Positions 50,239 through 50,564 of a stretch of 50,564 nucleotides of DNA are shown piece after piece (the first letter of the stretch is position 1; each line of letters begins with the position of its first letter). The notes below the pieces were generated by a model. The model saw only the letters and a program-made list of their open reading frames with translations, ran no database searches and had not been told where the DNA came from. Source of the stretch: Streptomyces rubellomurinus (lineage in GTDB: Bacteria > Actinomycetota > Actinomycetes > Streptomycetales > Streptomycetaceae); NCBI RefSeq assembly GCF_000961885.1, contig NZ_JZKH01000058.1, positions 1 to 50,564 on the forward strand, in the 5' to 3' direction. Position numbers and translations under genes: made by a program.

Positions 50239-50267
50239 TTGTGTCGGGCGCCGGGCGGGGGTACTGT
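50239..50267 (+). promoter_or_regulatory. Putative rrn promoter (upstream)
   Basis: TTGTGT (50239-50244) and TACTGT (50262-50267) are separated by exactly 17 bases, a strong HrdB-type promoter. Confidence 0.65.
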
Positions 50268-50273
50268 CTCCCA

Positions 50274-50564
50274 GTCGCTCGGCAGGGAGCACCGGACACG
50301 CATCGGCGCGGACGGTCCCGGGGCGGCCAATCCTTCGAAACACCACTTCCCGGTTCGCACTGGGCCGGTTTTGCGTTTTCGCAGCACGGCAGGGTGCGTA
50401 TTCGGCGTGCGCGTTTTATCGGGTTGCGGTCGGACTCTGCTGGATTCGCTTTTCGGAGCGGGGACCGGCTAGAGTTTGAAACGTCGGACGGGGCGTCAAG
50501 CCCCGGAAGACACCGGCGAGTTGGATGACGAAGCCCCGGAAAACGGAGCGGAAAACATCTGATA
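50274..50564 (+). ncRNA. 5' leader of an rRNA operon transcript (partial)
   Basis: From the predicted start after the upstream promoter to the window end. The distal part (GACGAAGCCCCGGAAAACG...) is the leader/antitermination type sequence that precedes 16S rRNA in Streptomyces. The mature rRNA lies outside. Confidence 0.6.
50445..50475 (+). promoter_or_regulatory. Putative rrn promoter (downstream)
   Basis: TAGAGT (50470-50475) is a good -10 just before the conserved leader; TTCGCT (50445-50450) or TCGCTT (50446-50451) would be a weak -35 at 18-19 bases. Tandem promoters are normal for Streptomyces rrn operons. Confidence 0.5.

Larger units (their letters stand above)
50226..50564 (+). other. 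rRNA operon promoter and leader region
   Basis: The final ~340 bases hold no protein gene. They contain the rrn promoters and the start of the conserved leader; the terminal block GGAAAACATCTGATA matches the upstream leader of Streptomyces 16S rRNA operons. The 16S gene itself should start a few hundred bases beyond the window. Confidence 0.75.

Overview
The window reads as chromosomal DNA of a Streptomycetaceae actinomycete (Streptomyces or Kitasatospora type). It is extremely GC-rich and nearly every third codon position is G or C. Many starts are GTG. Several genes are probably leaderless, with a TAGxxT -10 box about 6-7 bases before the start codon. Mycothiol-linked, F420-linked and lipoprotein families common in Streptomyces are present. 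The last bases match the conserved Streptomyces rRNA-operon leader, so an rrn operon should begin just right of the window. I saw no tRNA, CRISPR array, transposase or phage gene.

Layout. 0.1-9.6 kb: enoyl-CoA hydratase, acetyltransferase, DinB-like enzyme, HPP membrane protein, orphan Imm49-type immunity protein, secreted polysaccharide deacetylase, DUF6461-like protein, PadR/HAAS pair with a candidate autoregulatory operator, lipoprotein peptidase and a thioredoxin-fold oxidoreductase closed by a strong terminator. 9.7-15.4 kb: a tightly packed run (97-aa protein, membrane protein, Nudix hydrolase, accessory FtsH), then NAD synthetase overlapping an ADP-ribosylglycohydrolase. 15.4-26.3 kb: single genes including a TsaA-like methyltransferase, an HNH-like lipoprotein, an SDR, the divergent DUF5997/LysR-effector-domain pair, DUF421, rhomboid-like protein, cytochrome P450, amidase and a FUSC transporter.

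26.3-32.3 kb is the most interesting segment. A five-gene co-directional operon (PhyH-type dioxygenase, DUF6271-like possible glycosyltransferase, type III PLP decarboxylase, GNAT, MFS exporter) has three ATGA-type or longer overlaps. Upstream lie a GTTGGTCTAGTCCAAC palindrome resembling a DasR site and two tandem TTATGT-N11-ACATA operators. It looks like a compact, possibly undescribed pathway making and exporting an amino-acid or polyamine-derived small molecule.

32.3-43 kb: a MerR/quinone-reductase operon with a textbook MerR-type stretched promoter, a PIG-L deacetylase, a large secreted protein, DedA, DUF1918, TetR, DoxX, a 192-bp tandem duplication carrying terminators, a VOC protein, and a TetR/deazaflavin-reductase pair with two matched operators. 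43-50 kb is rich in envelope and secreted functions: an Ig-like secreted protein, a seven-copy 16-bp repeat array, a trypsin-fold pseudoprotease lacking the catalytic serine, a membrane glycosyltransferase, a mycothiol-dependent isomerase family protein and a GH5 glycosidase. The GH5 enzyme and the secreted protein at 35.3 kb share an unusual six-cysteine, three-repeat C-terminal domain. A strong terminator and rrn promoters end the window.
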